From Fodinibacter sp038258215 (GTDB taxonomy: Bacteria > Actinomycetota > Actinomycetes > Actinomycetales > Dermatophilaceae), in assembly GCA_038258215.1 (NCBI GenBank), contig JBBSQC010000002.1, forward strand, positions 62,001-126,000: DNA of 64,000 nucleotides, in the 5' to 3' direction. Both the position numbers and the translations under genes were made by a program. Positions 17,160 through 26,731 of this stretch are shown here, in pieces (positions within the stretch are counted from its first letter, which is position 1; each line of letters opens with the position of its first letter). Below the pieces are notes generated by a model. It worked only from the letters and a program-made list of their open reading frames with translations, was not told the DNA's origin and did not search any database.

Positions 17160-18620
17160 TCAGAGGGTGATGCCGACGTACTTGGTCTCGAGATACTCCT
17201 CGATGCCCTCGAAGCCTCCCTCGCGACCGAAGCCGGACTGCTTGACGCCACCGAACGGGGCTGAGGGATTGGACACGATGCCGGTGTTGACGCCGACCAT
17301 CCCGAACTCCATGGCCTCGGCGACCCGCAGCACTCGGGCGTGGTCACGGCTGTAGAGGTAGCCGACGAGGCCGTATTCGGTGCCGTTGGCCTGGGCGACG
17401 GCATCCGCGTCGTCGGTGAACGTGCAGATCGGGGCGACCGGCCCGAAGATCTCCTCGGTCAGGCACCGGCTGTCCGGCGCCACGTCGGTGAGCACCGTCG
17501 GCTCGTAGAACCAGCCACGGCCGGCCACGGGTGCGCCACCGGTGAGCACGGTGGCTCCCTTGTCGACGGCATCCTGCACGATGGCGTGGACTCCGTCGCG
17601 GGCCTTCGCCGTGATGAGCGGGCCGACGTCCACACCCTTCTTGGTGCCCTTGCCGACAACCAGGGCGCCCATCCGCTGTGCGAGCTTGGTGGAGAACTCA
17701 GCGGCGACCGACTCGTGCACGAAGAACCGGTTCGCCGCGGTGCACGCCTCGCCGATGTTGCGCATCTTCGCGAGCATCGCGCCGTCCACGGCGGCGTCGA
17801 CGTCGGCGTCCTCGAAGACGAGGAACGGGGCGTTGCCACCGAGCTCCATCGACAGGCGGAGCAGCTGCTCGGCCGACTGCTCCACGAGCGTCTTCCCGAC
17901 CGCCGTGGACCCGGTGAAGGTCAGCTTGCGCAGGCGGGCGTCACGGATGACGGGCTCGCACACCGCGCCGGAGTGCGTGGTGGTCACGACGTTGAGCACG
18001 CCGTCGGGCAGTCCCGCCTCCTGCATCACCTCGGCCAGGAGCAGCATCGTCAGCGGCGTCTCGCTGGCGGGCTTCACCACCATGGTGCATCCCGCGGCCA
18101 CGGCCGGCGCGATCTTGCGGGTGCCCATGGCGAGCGGGAAGTTCCACGGGGTGATCATCAACGTCGGCCCGACCGGCTGCTTCATCGTGAGCAGGCGCGA
18201 GCCGCCCGCGGGAGCCACCGAGTAACGGCCGTGGATGCGCACGGCCTCCTCGGCGAACCAGCGGAAGAACTCCGCGCCGTAGGTGACCTCGCCGCGGGAC
18301 TCGGCGACGGTCTTGCCCATCTCCAGGGTCATCAGGGTGGCGAACTCGCCTGCCCGCGAGACCACCATCTCGAAGGCTCGGCGCAGGATCTCACTGCGCT
18401 CGCGGGGTGGGGTCGCAGCCCAACCCGCCTGCGCCTGATGCGCTGCGGCGAGGGCCGCAAGACCGTCCTCTGGGGTGCCGTCGGCGCAGGTCGTGAGGGT
18501 GGCGCCGCTCGACGGGTCGTGCACGTCGAAGCGCTCGCCGCCGCTGGCCTCGCGCCACGTGCCGCCGATGAGCAGGCCGGAGGGGACCGAGTCGAGCAGG
18601 GCCTTCTGGGTGATCGCCAT
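17160..18620 (-). CDS. gabD: NAD(P)-dependent succinate-semialdehyde dehydrogenase
   Basis: A 486-residue aldehyde dehydrogenase. Landmarks are PWNFPLAMGTRKIAPA for cofactor, the general base in ELGGNAPFLVF, the catalytic Cys in GEACTAANR near residue 292, and the closing GGVKQSGFGREGG. The overall pattern matches GabD. It converts succinate semialdehyde to succinate, the last step of GABA and putrescine use. I chose the ATG at 18620, behind AAGGACTCCC; codons upstream encode a repetitive His-Ser-Arg-Pro-Thr run from a 15-bp tandem DNA repeat. Gene position at the end of the polyamine locus agrees with the pathway. Confidence 0.92.
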   Translation of the reverse strand: MAITQKALLDSVPSGLLIGGTWREASGGERFDVHDPSSGATLTTCADGTPEDGLAALAAAHQAQAGWAATPPRERSEILRRAFEMVVSRAGEFATLMTLEMGKTVAESRGEVTYGAEFFRWFAEEAVRIHGRYSVAPAGGSRLLTMKQPVGPTLMITPWNFPLAMGTRKIAPAVAAGCTMVVKPASETPLTMLLLAEVMQEAGLPDGVLNVVTTTHSGAVCEPVIRDARLRKLTFTGSTAVGKTLVEQSAEQLLRLSMELGGNAPFLVFEDADVDAAVDGAMLAKMRNIGEACTAANRFFVHESVAAEFSTKLAQRMGALVVGKGTKKGVDVGPLITAKARDGVHAIVQDAVDKGATVLTGGAPVAGRGWFYEPTVLTDVAPDSRCLTEEIFGPVAPICTFTDDADAVAQANGTEYGLVGYLYSRDHARVLRVAEAMEFGMVGVNTGIVSNPSAPFGGVKQSGFGREGGFEGIEEYLETKYVGITL

Positions 18621-18675
18621 GGGAGTCCTTCGTCGTCTTTGTCGTGAGCGTCTGCGGGTCGTGGGCGTGGTCGTC

Positions 18676-18720
18676 GGTCGTGAGTGTGTAGGTCGTGAGT
18701 GTGTAGGTCGTGAGTGTGGG
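18676..18720. repeat. Three tandem 15-bp repeats
   Basis: The unit GGTCGTGAGTGTGTA occurs at 18676-18690 and 18691-18705, and a third time with two end changes at 18706-18720. It fills the 112-base gap between the agmatinase stop and the gabD start. No function is evident; a simple slippage repeat is the plain reading. Confidence 0.85.
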
Positions 18721-18732
18721 TGGTCGCGAGCG

Positions 18733-19788
18733 TCAGTGGTCGTGCTGGTGCAGGTGGCCCTGCGGGACGGGAGCCACCCGCCCGTCGAGGAGAGGGGTGG
18801 ACGGGTCCCAGCGGGTGCCGTCCCGGGCGTCCTGCCGCCGGCGCGCGATAGCCGAGAGCGCCTCGAGGACAACCCGGTTGGCGAGCGCCGCGGTGATGTC
18901 GGCATGGTCGTAGGGCGGGGAAACCTCCACGACGTCGATTCCGCAGACGGGGAGCTCGAGGCAGATGCGGCGCACGGCGTCGAGCAGCTGCCGGGCCGAG
19001 AGGCCGCCCGGCTCGGGCGTGCCGGTGCCCGGGGCGTGCCCGGGGTCGCACACGTCGATGTCGACCGAGAGGAAGACCCCGTCGCACTCGTCGGTGGCGA
19101 TGGTGAAAGCCTCGGTGAGGCACTCGCGCAGGCCCCGGTGGACGATCTCGGTCATCTCGAAGGCGCGCATCCGCTGCTCGGCCATCCAGCGGAGGGTCTC
19201 GGGGCCGGGCCAGTAGCCGCGCAGCCCCACCTGGAGGAACCGGTCGCCGCGGAGCGCGCCGGACTCGATGAGGCGGCGCATCGGCTGCCCGTGCCCCCAC
19301 AGGGACCCGAACTCGATGTCGCCGGTGTCGGCGTGGGCGTCGAAGTGGATCATCGACACCCGGCCGTGGCCCAGGACGTTGGCGCAGCCCTTCGCGTCGG
19401 GGAAGGCGATGGAGTGGTCACCGCCGAGCACCACCGGGATCGCCCCGGCCTCCACCACGGTGGTCACCGCCCGCTCGAGCGCAGGGAGCGCCGTCTCGAT
19501 GTCGCCGGAGTACATCTCGACGTCACCGGCGTCGAGCACGCGCAGGTCGCGCAGCGCGTCGGTGCGCAGGGCCAGCGACGGTCGACTGCCGTCGTGCGGG
19601 AGGTAGTCCGTGCCGCGAATGGCCTGGGGTCCGAACCGCGTGCCCGGGCGGTGCGAGGTGCCGCCGTCGAACGGGGCCCCGAGGATGACGACGTCGGCCC
19701 CGGCGAACGAGTCGGGATCGGCGAGGTCGCACTCCGGCACCCCGAGGAAGGTGATGTCGGGCCCGAACTGCGTGCCGTAGCGGGTCAT
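18733..19788 (-). CDS. speB: Agmatinase / guanidino-acid ureohydrolase
   Basis: A 351-residue ureohydrolase. The three manganese motifs are complete: GGDHS, HFDAHADTG, and SVDIDVCDPGHAPGTGTPEPGG. This fits agmatinase (agmatine to putrescine plus urea), but guanidinobutyrase and guanidinopropionase share the same motifs. The neighbours (putrescine-type ABC transporter, aminobutyraldehyde and succinate-semialdehyde dehydrogenases) favour agmatine or guanidinobutyrate. The last 25 residues are His-rich (QGHLHQHDH end), an unusual tail. The upstream saccharopine-dehydrogenase-like gene is 39 bases away, consistent with one transcript. Confidence 0.88.
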   Translation of the reverse strand: MTRYGTQFGPDITFLGVPECDLADPDSFAGADVVILGAPFDGGTSHRPGTRFGPQAIRGTDYLPHDGSRPSLALRTDALRDLRVLDAGDVEMYSGDIETALPALERAVTTVVEAGAIPVVLGGDHSIAFPDAKGCANVLGHGRVSMIHFDAHADTGDIEFGSLWGHGQPMRRLIESGALRGDRFLQVGLRGYWPGPETLRWMAEQRMRAFEMTEIVHRGLRECLTEAFTIATDECDGVFLSVDIDVCDPGHAPGTGTPEPGGLSARQLLDAVRRICLELPVCGIDVVEVSPPYDHADITAALANRVVLEALSAIARRRQDARDGTRWDPSTPLLDGRVAPVPQGHLHQHDH

Positions 19789-19827
19789 GCGACCGAGCCT
19801 ATGCCCGGGCGGGAACGGGCCAGCGGC

Positions 19828-21111
19828 TCACCGCTCCTCCATCCCCCACGGCGACCCGAAGCCCTTCGGCTTCGGGGCCGCCAGCAGGTCGAGGAAGGGG
19901 ACTGCATCGAAGGCTTCCGGCCCCAGCACGCCCTTCCCCGTCCACACCCCGGAGGCGAGGAGCTCGAGGGCCACGACGGGGTTGACCGCCGTCTGCCACA
20001 CGACGCACTGGGCGTCGTAGTCGCGCATCGTGTCCGCGTTGTCGGACACGTGGTAGAGGTAGGTGCTGCGCGGCTCACCGTCCTTCCCGGTCCCGGTGAC
20101 CATGAGGCCGGCGCAGGTTCGACCCTCCATCCGCGGACCGATCGTGGCCGGGTCCGGGAGGAGGGCGGCGACCATGTCGCGGGGGCTCACCGAGACGCCC
20201 TTGACCTCGACGGGCTCGGTGCGGTCGAGACCGAGGGTGTGCAGGGTGCGCAGCATCCCGATCATCTCCTCGCCGAGCCCGTACTTGAAGGTGACCCGGT
20301 CGGCCTCGACCCAACGCGGCATGAGGAGGACCTCCTCGTGCTCGACGTGCACGCACTCCACCGGGCCGATCCCGCCGGGGAAGTCGAACACCTCGGGCTC
20401 GCTGAACGCCGGAAGGGTGAAGAACCCGGAGTCGAGGTCCACTGTGCCGTCAGCGGCGGTCGCGCGCGAACGCTCCCACACGACAGGCGGATTGAGGCAC
20501 TCCTCGATGATCGTCCACATCGAGAACCCCGGCGCGAAGACCTCGTTCCCGTCCTCGTCACGGATCACGAGGTTGGCGCCGTCGCGAGTTCCGAGCTCGT
20601 CGATGTGGGAGAAGAGGTGGTCCGCGGCATACCGGGCGAACACGTCGGACAGGCCCGGCTCGACACCGATGCCGACCAGGGCCAGCCGGCCGGAATCCGC
20701 CCACTGCCCGGATGCGGCGAACTGCTCGTCGCCCAGCTTGACGCCGACCTTCGAGTAGGGCTCGGAGCCGTGGCGCTGTGACAGGCTCATCGCCATGTCC
20801 AGGTAGTGCGCCCCGGCCGCCGCCGCTCCCTCGAAGATCGGCATGACGAATCGGGGGTCCACCGCGTTGAAGACGTGGGTGGCGCCGACGTCGCGGGCCA
20901 GTGACTCCACGGCCGCGGCGTCCGAGGCGTCGACCCGGGCCGAGGAGAAGCGGGACTCCCCCGGATGCCGGGTGCCCACCGCCGCGACGGTGCGCTCGGC
21001 TCGCTGGAGGTCGTGGTCCGCGACCACCCAGGTGTCGAAGAACGAGCGCTCGGCGGCAATGCGCGCGGCAGCGTCGCCGACGCCACCGGCGCCGATCATG
21101 AGGACGTGCAT
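19828..21111 (-). CDS. Saccharopine dehydrogenase family oxidoreductase
   Basis: A 427-residue NAD(P)-binding enzyme. The Rossmann motif IGAGGVGDAAA is at residues 6-16. A saccharopine-dehydrogenase C-terminal domain fills the rest, with conserved GVEPGLSDVFARYA and later WQTAVNPVVALELL. The family contains saccharopine, carboxynorspermidine and carboxyspermidine dehydrogenases, which make or split secondary amines. Its place inside a polyamine uptake and catabolic locus suggests a polyamine or a polyamine-keto-acid conjugate as substrate (inference). The exact reaction is unknown. Confidence 0.82.
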   Translation of the reverse strand: MHVLMIGAGGVGDAAARIAAERSFFDTWVVADHDLQRAERTVAAVGTRHPGESRFSSARVDASDAAAVESLARDVGATHVFNAVDPRFVMPIFEGAAAAGAHYLDMAMSLSQRHGSEPYSKVGVKLGDEQFAASGQWADSGRLALVGIGVEPGLSDVFARYAADHLFSHIDELGTRDGANLVIRDEDGNEVFAPGFSMWTIIEECLNPPVVWERSRATAADGTVDLDSGFFTLPAFSEPEVFDFPGGIGPVECVHVEHEEVLLMPRWVEADRVTFKYGLGEEMIGMLRTLHTLGLDRTEPVEVKGVSVSPRDMVAALLPDPATIGPRMEGRTCAGLMVTGTGKDGEPRSTYLYHVSDNADTMRDYDAQCVVWQTAVNPVVALELLASGVWTGKGVLGPEAFDAVPFLDLLAAPKPKGFGSPWGMEER

Positions 21112-21183
21112 GGAGGATCCATCCGTGGTCGAGGAGCGCGCCGTGGCGCGCCCCGGTGCGGGGTGGCTGATGGGGGCGCCGGG

Positions 21184-21984
21184 CTAGCGCTTGCGGGCGT
21201 TGCTGACGAGCTGCCCGACGATGACCAGCCCCAGGGCCAGGACGAACATCGAGAAGCCGATGACGTTGGCCTGGGCCGGGATCCCGCGCAGGTAGGACAC
21301 GTAGACGAACTTCGGGAAGGTGGTCTCGTTGCCGGAGACGAAGTTGGTGATGATGAAGTCGTCGAAGGACAGCGAGAACGCGAGGAGCGCCGCGCCCACG
21401 ATGCCCGGCAGCACGAGCGGGAAGGTGACCTTCCAGAACGTGCTGCCCGGCCCGGCATACAGGTCCTGCGCGGCCTCCTCGAGACGGGGGTCCAGGCTCT
21501 GGAGGCGGGCCTTGACCGTCACGACGACGAAGCTGATGCAGAACATGATGTGCGCGATGACGATCGTCGCGAACCCGAGCTGCAGCCCGACCCGGGAGAA
21601 GCCCTGCACGAAGATCGTCAACAGGCTCGCGCCGAGAACGATCTCGGGCGTGGCCATCGGCACGAAGACCAGGACGTTGCTCGCGGTGCGCCCCCGGAAG
21701 CGGTGACGCACGAGAGCGAAGGCCAGAAGCGTGCCCAGCACGGTGGCGACGACCGTGGCGATCAGCCCGATCTCGAGCGAGGTGACGAGGGACTCGCACA
21801 CGCCCGGGGCGCCACACGGGTCCTTCCAGTGCTTCAGCGTGGGGCTGCCCTCGGGGTTCCAGACGATGTTGGACTTGCGGTAGTCGTTGAACGAGAAGAC
21901 GAAGACGTAGGCCACGGGGAGGAAGAGGTAGAGCAGCACGAGGATCGCGGTGATCATCGCGAACCGGTTGCCGAGCCAGCGCAT
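21184..21984 (-). CDS. potC: Polyamine ABC transporter permease (PotC-like)
   Basis: A 266-residue permease with six predicted membrane segments and the EAA loop (EEAAQDLYAGPGSTFWKVTFPLVLPGI) that docks the ATPase. It begins MRWLGNRFAMITAILVLLYLFLPVAYV. The ATG at 21984 overlaps the potB stop by one base. The order potC after potB after potA after potD on this strand is that of spermidine/putrescine importers. Substrate assignment rests on family and context. Confidence 0.92.
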   Translation of the reverse strand: MRWLGNRFAMITAILVLLYLFLPVAYVFVFSFNDYRKSNIVWNPEGSPTLKHWKDPCGAPGVCESLVTSLEIGLIATVVATVLGTLLAFALVRHRFRGRTASNVLVFVPMATPEIVLGASLLTIFVQGFSRVGLQLGFATIVIAHIMFCISFVVVTVKARLQSLDPRLEEAAQDLYAGPGSTFWKVTFPLVLPGIVGAALLAFSLSFDDFIITNFVSGNETTFPKFVYVSYLRGIPAQANVIGFSMFVLALGLVIVGQLVSNARKR

Positions 21985-22895
21985 CACAGCAGCTCCTCCG
22001 TGCCGAACCGACGGATGTAGACGAACACCAGGGCCAGGATCAGCGCCATCAGGGTGAACGAGAGCGCTGCGGCAGTGGGGAACCCGCCGAGCACCTTGAA
22101 GAACTGGCTCTCGATGACGTTGCCGATCATCTTGGTGTTGTCGGACCCGAGCAGCTCGGCGTTGACGTAGTCCCCGGCCGCGGGGATGAAGGTCAGCAGT
22201 GTCCCGGCGAGCACCCCCGGCATGCTGATCGGCAGCGTCACGGTGCGGAAGGTGGTGAACCCGTTGGCGTAGAGGTCTCCACCCGCCTCGATGACCCGGG
22301 GGTCGGCCCGTTCGAGCGAGGCGTAGATCGGCAGCACCATGAAGGGGAGGAAGTTGTAGGTGAGGCCGGCCACGACCGCGACCCAGGTCTCGGTGATCCG
22401 GCCGCCGGGCAGGAGGTGGAGGTAGCTCAACGTCGAGGCGACGGGCCCGTCGTCGGAGAGGATCTGCCGCCAGGCGACGGTGCGCAGGATGAACGAGGTG
22501 AAGAACGGCGCGATGACCGCGATGAGCATGACGCTGCGCCACCGCCCGGCCTTGAAGGCCATCGCGTAGGCCAACGGGTAGGCCAGGCAGAACGCGAAGA
22601 AGGTGGCGAGGCCGGCGAAGAGGAGCGAGCGGCCGAACTGCGGCGCGAACTGGGTGAGCGCGGTCGCGTAGTTGCCGAGGTTGACGTCGCGGTAGTAGTA
22701 GCCGGGGAAGCCCGGGAACTGAGACTGCAGGCTGACCGTGAACAGCTGGGCCAGGGGCACGACGAAGAACACGAGGAGCCAGAGCCCGCCGGGCAACAGC
22801 AGCAGGTAGGCCATCCCTCCGCGGCCCTTGCGCTCCGGGGCCGGCGCCGGGGTCTGGTCCGACCCCGGCGTGCCGGCGTGGGCGAGAGCGCTCAT
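21984..22895 (-). CDS. potB: Polyamine ABC transporter permease (PotB-like)
   Basis: A 303-residue permease with six membrane segments after a charged cytoplasmic N-terminus (1-30). It has VIEAGGDLYANGFTTFRTVTLPISMPG as the EAA loop, and the AGDYVNAELLG and SQFFKVLG stretches are characteristic of the PotB side. The start at 22895 (MSALAHAG) was chosen because the membrane domain begins about 30 residues later; the gene nearly abuts the potA stop. It forms the channel with PotC. Confidence 0.92.
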   Translation of the reverse strand: MSALAHAGTPGSDQTPAPAPERKGRGGMAYLLLLPGGLWLLVFFVVPLAQLFTVSLQSQFPGFPGYYYRDVNLGNYATALTQFAPQFGRSLLFAGLATFFAFCLAYPLAYAMAFKAGRWRSVMLIAVIAPFFTSFILRTVAWRQILSDDGPVASTLSYLHLLPGGRITETWVAVVAGLTYNFLPFMVLPIYASLERADPRVIEAGGDLYANGFTTFRTVTLPISMPGVLAGTLLTFIPAAGDYVNAELLGSDNTKMIGNVIESQFFKVLGGFPTAAALSFTLMALILALVFVYIRRFGTEELL

Positions 22896-22896
22896 C

Positions 22897-24036
22897 TCAG
22901 ACCGCCTCCGCCGCCGCTTTGGCCTCCGTCTCGTCCACCGGCACGGCGAACGCGTGGGCCGGGTTCCACGAGATCCACACCGGGTCGCCCGGCCGGAGGT
23001 CGACGGGGTCGACGTCGAGGTTCTGCTCGTAGCACGACCACACGACGCCACTCGGGAGACGCACGAGGTACTCGGTGGCCACGCCCGTGAAGGAGACGTC
23101 GAGCACGTTGCCCTTGACGTCGTCCCCGGTGCCCGCGGGCGCCGACCGCAGCACGCGCACCTTCTCGGGTCGCACCCCGAAGGTGACCTCGCCCTCGGTG
23201 GCACCCGCGCGAGCGAGCGGCACCTTGACCTTGGTGCCCTGGACCTCCGCCACGAGGTGGTCCCCGTCGCGGTCGACGACCCGTCCGGTGCCGAGGTTGG
23301 AGCGCCCCACGAAGTTCGCGACGAAGGCCGTGCCGGGGAGGTCGTAGAGGTCGGCCGGCGCTCCCATCTGCTCGATCTTCCCGTGGTTCATCACCGCGAC
23401 CGTGTCGGCCATGGTCATGGCCTCCTCCTGGTCGTGGGTGACATGGATGAAGGTGAGCCCGACCTCGGTCTGGATCCGCTTGAGCTCGACCTGCATCTGC
23501 CGGCGCAGCTTGAGGTCGAGCGCGCCGAGCGGCTCGTCGAGGAGCAGAACCTCGGGACGGTTGACGATGGCTCGCGCGAGGGCCACGCGCTGCTGCTGGC
23601 CGCCGGAGAGCTGGGCCGGCTTGCGGCCGGCCAGGTGGGTCATCTGCACCAGCTCGAGGGCCTCCTCGGCCATCGTCTGCGCCCCGGACTCACCCCGTCG
23701 CTTCGGACCGAAGGCGACGTTGTCGCGGATGGTGAGGTGGGGAAAGAGCGCGTAGCTCTGGAAGACCGTGTTCACCGGGCGCTCGTAGGACCGGCTCCCG
23801 GTGAGGTCGGTGTCGCCGATGAAGATCCGGCCGCTGCTCGGCTGCTCCAGCCCCGCGACCATCCGCAGGGTCGTCGTCTTGCCGCAGCCCGAGGGGCCGA
23901 GCAGGGCGAAGAACGAGCCGCGGGGCACGACGAGACTGAGGTCGTCGACGGCGGTGAACTCGGCGAAGGCCTTCGTGACGTCCTCGAGCCGCAGGTCACC
24001 CTGGGCCTGGCGGAAACCGCCGCTCTTGCGTGCCAT
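22897..24036 (-). CDS. potA: Polyamine ABC transporter ATP-binding protein (PotA-like)
   Basis: A 379-residue ABC ATPase. Walker A is GPSGCGKTT, Q-loop NTVFQSYALFPH, signature LSGGQQQRVALARA, Walker B VLLLDEPLGALD, and the switch His is in HVTHDQEEA. A C-terminal TOBE/regulatory domain (about 270-370) follows, as in importers for polyamines and sulfate. The start at 24036 overlaps the last bases of potD. It energises the PotB/PotC channel. Confidence 0.94.
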   Translation of the reverse strand: MARKSGGFRQAQGDLRLEDVTKAFAEFTAVDDLSLVVPRGSFFALLGPSGCGKTTTLRMVAGLEQPSSGRIFIGDTDLTGSRSYERPVNTVFQSYALFPHLTIRDNVAFGPKRRGESGAQTMAEEALELVQMTHLAGRKPAQLSGGQQQRVALARAIVNRPEVLLLDEPLGALDLKLRRQMQVELKRIQTEVGLTFIHVTHDQEEAMTMADTVAVMNHGKIEQMGAPADLYDLPGTAFVANFVGRSNLGTGRVVDRDGDHLVAEVQGTKVKVPLARAGATEGEVTFGVRPEKVRVLRSAPAGTGDDVKGNVLDVSFTGVATEYLVRLPSGVVWSCYEQNLDVDPVDLRPGDPVWISWNPAHAFAVPVDETEAKAAAEAV

Positions 24037-25274
24037 CAGTTGCCCTGCACCTTCTGCCACATGGCGCTGTACTCCTGGTCCTCCTCGGGCGTGAGCGCCC
24101 GGAAGCCCTGGATGTTGTTGTCGGCGATGTACTTCTCCGTCGGGAAGATGAACGGGCTCTCGGCGAGCTCCGGGTCGGTCTTGGCGAGGATCTCCTGCGC
24201 ACCGACGACCGGGCAGACGTAGTTGACCCAGGCGGCGACCTCCGCCGCGATCTCGGGCTGGTAGTAGAAGTTCATCAGGGTCTGGGCGTTGCGCCGGTGC
24301 TGCGAGGTCATCGGGACCATCATGTTGTCGCTCCAGATGGTGCCGCCCGACTCCGGGATGACGAACTCCCAGTTGTCGTTCTCGGTCTCGGCGCGAAGGA
24401 TGAACAGGTCCCCGCTCCACACGATGCCGGCGATGGCGTTGCCGGACTTGAGGTCCTCGAGGTAGGAGTTGCCCTTGATCCGGCGGATGTACCCCTCGTC
24501 GATCCGTTTCTGCACCTCGTTCAGGGCATTCTCGAACTCGGTCCTGCCGAAGTCGGAGGTGATGTCGACGCCCTGCTGCTGCATGATCAGCGCGACCGTG
24601 TCGCGGAACTCGCTGAGCACGACGACCTTGCCCTTGAGCTCGTCGGTCCACAGGTCGTCGATCGACTTCAGCGGCTTGGACACCTTGGTCTTGTCGTAGC
24701 CGATGCCGGCGAAACCGGTCTGCCAGGTGAGCGAGTAGCGACGACCGGGGTCGAAGCTCGCGTCCTTGAGTGGATCAAGGAGGTTGCTGGCGTTGGGCAT
24801 CCGGATGATGTCGAGCGGCTGGCAGAGCTGCTCTCGGATGACCCGGTTGGCCATCCAGTCGGTGAAGGTGAAGATGTCGCGCCCGATGTCCTGGCCGGCC
24901 CGCAGCTGCGGGGCGATCTTGTTGAAGTAGGAGTCGTTGTCCTCGATGTCCTCGCTGTAGGTGGCCTGGATCCCGGTCTTCTTCATGAAGGCGTCGAGGG
25001 TGGGGTAGGTCTTGGCGTCCTCGTCGTAGTCCAGGTAGGCCGTCCAGTTCGCCCAGCGCACGATCTTGTCGGTGTCCGAGAGGTCCTCGGGGAGGGTCAC
25101 GGCGGCGGCCCCCCCGGCCGGCGGCGGGGGCGGCGCGCACGCGCTCAGCGCCGCGGCCGCGCCACCGACGGCGGCGGTCCCGAGCAGGGACCGCCTCGAC
25201 AGTGCGGAGGAGCGCGCGGCGCGGACGAGGGCGCGGGTCGTGGGGTCGGCCGGGGGCCGGCGTCGCAGAGACAT
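24036..25274 (-). CDS. potD: Polyamine-binding lipoprotein (PotD-like)
   Basis: A 412-residue extracellular solute-binding protein. The N-terminus has SRRSLLGTAAVGGAAAALSAC, which combines a twin-arginine motif with a lipobox (LSAC), so it is probably exported folded and lipidated. The mature part starts with a Pro/Ala linker and continues WANWTAYLDYDEDAKTYPTLDAF, the usual PotD/SpuD opening. Acidic and aromatic residues of the amine pocket are plausible (SEDIED, WSGD). The start at 25274 follows from the signal. It lies 11 bases after the patD stop. Confidence 0.93.
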   Translation of the reverse strand: MSLRRRPPADPTTRALVRAARSSALSRRSLLGTAAVGGAAAALSACAPPPPPAGGAAAVTLPEDLSDTDKIVRWANWTAYLDYDEDAKTYPTLDAFMKKTGIQATYSEDIEDNDSYFNKIAPQLRAGQDIGRDIFTFTDWMANRVIREQLCQPLDIIRMPNASNLLDPLKDASFDPGRRYSLTWQTGFAGIGYDKTKVSKPLKSIDDLWTDELKGKVVVLSEFRDTVALIMQQQGVDITSDFGRTEFENALNEVQKRIDEGYIRRIKGNSYLEDLKSGNAIAGIVWSGDLFILRAETENDNWEFVIPESGGTIWSDNMMVPMTSQHRRNAQTLMNFYYQPEIAAEVAAWVNYVCPVVGAQEILAKTDPELAESPFIFPTEKYIADNNIQGFRALTPEEDQEYSAMWQKVQGN

Positions 25275-25285
25275 GGTGGTCGTCC

Positions 25286-26731
25286 TCAGCTCTCGATGTT
25301 GGCCATGACGTGCTTGATGCGGGTGTAGTCCTCGAACCCGTACATCGACAGGTCCTTGCCGTAACCGGACTTCTTGTAGCCCCCGTGCGGCATCTCGGCG
25401 ACGAGCGGGATGTGGGTGTTGATCCACACGCAGCCGAAGTCCAGCGCCCTGCTCATCCGCATCGCCCGGCCGAAGTCCTTGGTCCACACCGAGGACGCCA
25501 GCCCGTAGTCGACGCCGTTGGCCCAGCGCAGGGCCTCGTCCTCGTCGGTGAAGCGCTGCACGGTGATGACCGGTCCGAAGATCTCGTTCTGGATCGCCTC
25601 GTCGTCCTGGCGCAGGCCGGAGAGCACGGTGGGCTCGAGGAAGTAGCCGTCGCCGAGGTCGGCGCGGCGGCTGCCACCCGCGGACACCGTGGCGTGCGAG
25701 GGCAGCCGTTCGATGAAGCCCGACACCCTCTCGAGCTGGGAGGCGTTGTTGACCGGGCCGAAGAGGGCGTCCTCGTCGTCCGGCATCCCGACCGGGGCGG
25801 AGCCCTTGGCGTACTCGGCGAGGGCGGCCACGAAGTCGTCGTGGATGTGCGGAGCCGCGAGCACGCGCGTCGCCGCGGTGCAGTCCTGGCCGGCGTTGAA
25901 GTAGCCGGCGATCGCGATCCCCTCGACGGCGGCCTCGATGTCGGCGTCGTCGAAGACGATGACCGGGGCCTTGCCGCCGAGCTCGAGGTGCACCCGCTTG
26001 ACGGCGGGCGCCGCTCCGGCGGCGACCTCGGCTCCGGCCCGCACCGAGCCGGTGATGGCGACCATCGCCGGGACGGGGTGCTCGACCAGCGCACGGCCGG
26101 TGTCTCGGTTGCCGGTGATGACGTTGAGCGTGCCTGCCGGGAGGAACTCCGAGGCGACCTCGGCGAGCAGGAGAGTCGTCTCGGGTGTGGTGTCGCTGGG
26201 CTTGAGGACCACGGTGTTGCCGGTCGCCAGCGCGGGCGCGATCTTCCAGACCGCCATGAGCATGGGGTAGTTCCAAGGGGTGACCTGGCCGACGACGCCG
26301 ATCGGCTCCCGGCGCACCCACGAGGTGTGGCCCGCCATGTACTCACCGGCCGCCCGCCCCTCCAGCACCCGCGCCGCGCCCGCGAAGAACCGGATCTGGT
26401 CGACCATCGGCGGGATCTCCTCGCTCGCGGTCAGCGCGCGGATCTTGCCGGTGTTCTCGGACTCCAGGGCGATGAGCTCCTCGGCCCGCCCCTCGATCGC
26501 GTCCGCGAGCTTGAGCAGGGCCTGCTGGCGCTCGGCGGGGGTGGTGCGACCCCACTCCCCGAAGGCCGCGTCGGCCGCGGTGTACGCGGCATCCACGTCC
26601 GCCGCGCCGCTCACGGGCGCCGAGGCGACCACGGCCCCCGTGGACGGGTTGACGATGTCGCTCCGCTTCTCGGAGCGGGCGTCGGCGTACTCGCCGTTGA
26701 TGAAGTTGCGCAGGGCGCGGGGGCTGCTCAT
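25286..26731 (-). CDS. patD: Gamma-aminobutyraldehyde dehydrogenase
   Basis: A 481-residue aldehyde dehydrogenase that opens RNFINGEYADARS, as in YdcW/PatD and PuuC-type enzymes. It has PWNYPLMMAVWKIAPALATGN in slightly varied form, the base in LELGGKAPVIVF, the catalytic Cys in GQDCTAATR near residue 284, and the ending GGYKKSGYGKDLS. It would oxidise 4-aminobutanal, the product of putrescine transamination or oxidation, to GABA. It is the first gene of the minus-strand arm, facing the Lrp regulator across 177 bases. Other aminoaldehydes are possible substrates. Confidence 0.9.
   Translation of the reverse strand: MSSPRALRNFINGEYADARSEKRSDIVNPSTGAVVASAPVSGAADVDAAYTAADAAFGEWGRTTPAERQQALLKLADAIEGRAEELIALESENTGKIRALTASEEIPPMVDQIRFFAGAARVLEGRAAGEYMAGHTSWVRREPIGVVGQVTPWNYPMLMAVWKIAPALATGNTVVLKPSDTTPETTLLLAEVASEFLPAGTLNVITGNRDTGRALVEHPVPAMVAITGSVRAGAEVAAGAAPAVKRVHLELGGKAPVIVFDDADIEAAVEGIAIAGYFNAGQDCTAATRVLAAPHIHDDFVAALAEYAKGSAPVGMPDDEDALFGPVNNASQLERVSGFIERLPSHATVSAGGSRRADLGDGYFLEPTVLSGLRQDDEAIQNEIFGPVITVQRFTDEDEALRWANGVDYGLASSVWTKDFGRAMRMSRALDFGCVWINTHIPLVAEMPHGGYKKSGYGKDLSMYGFEDYTRIKHVMANIES

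Noticed and set aside
18621..18732. His-Ser-Arg-Pro-Thr repeat as an N-terminal extension of GabD
   Set aside because: It comes from a 15-bp tandem DNA repeat before a good ATG with a ribosome site; aldehyde dehydrogenases start at that ATG.
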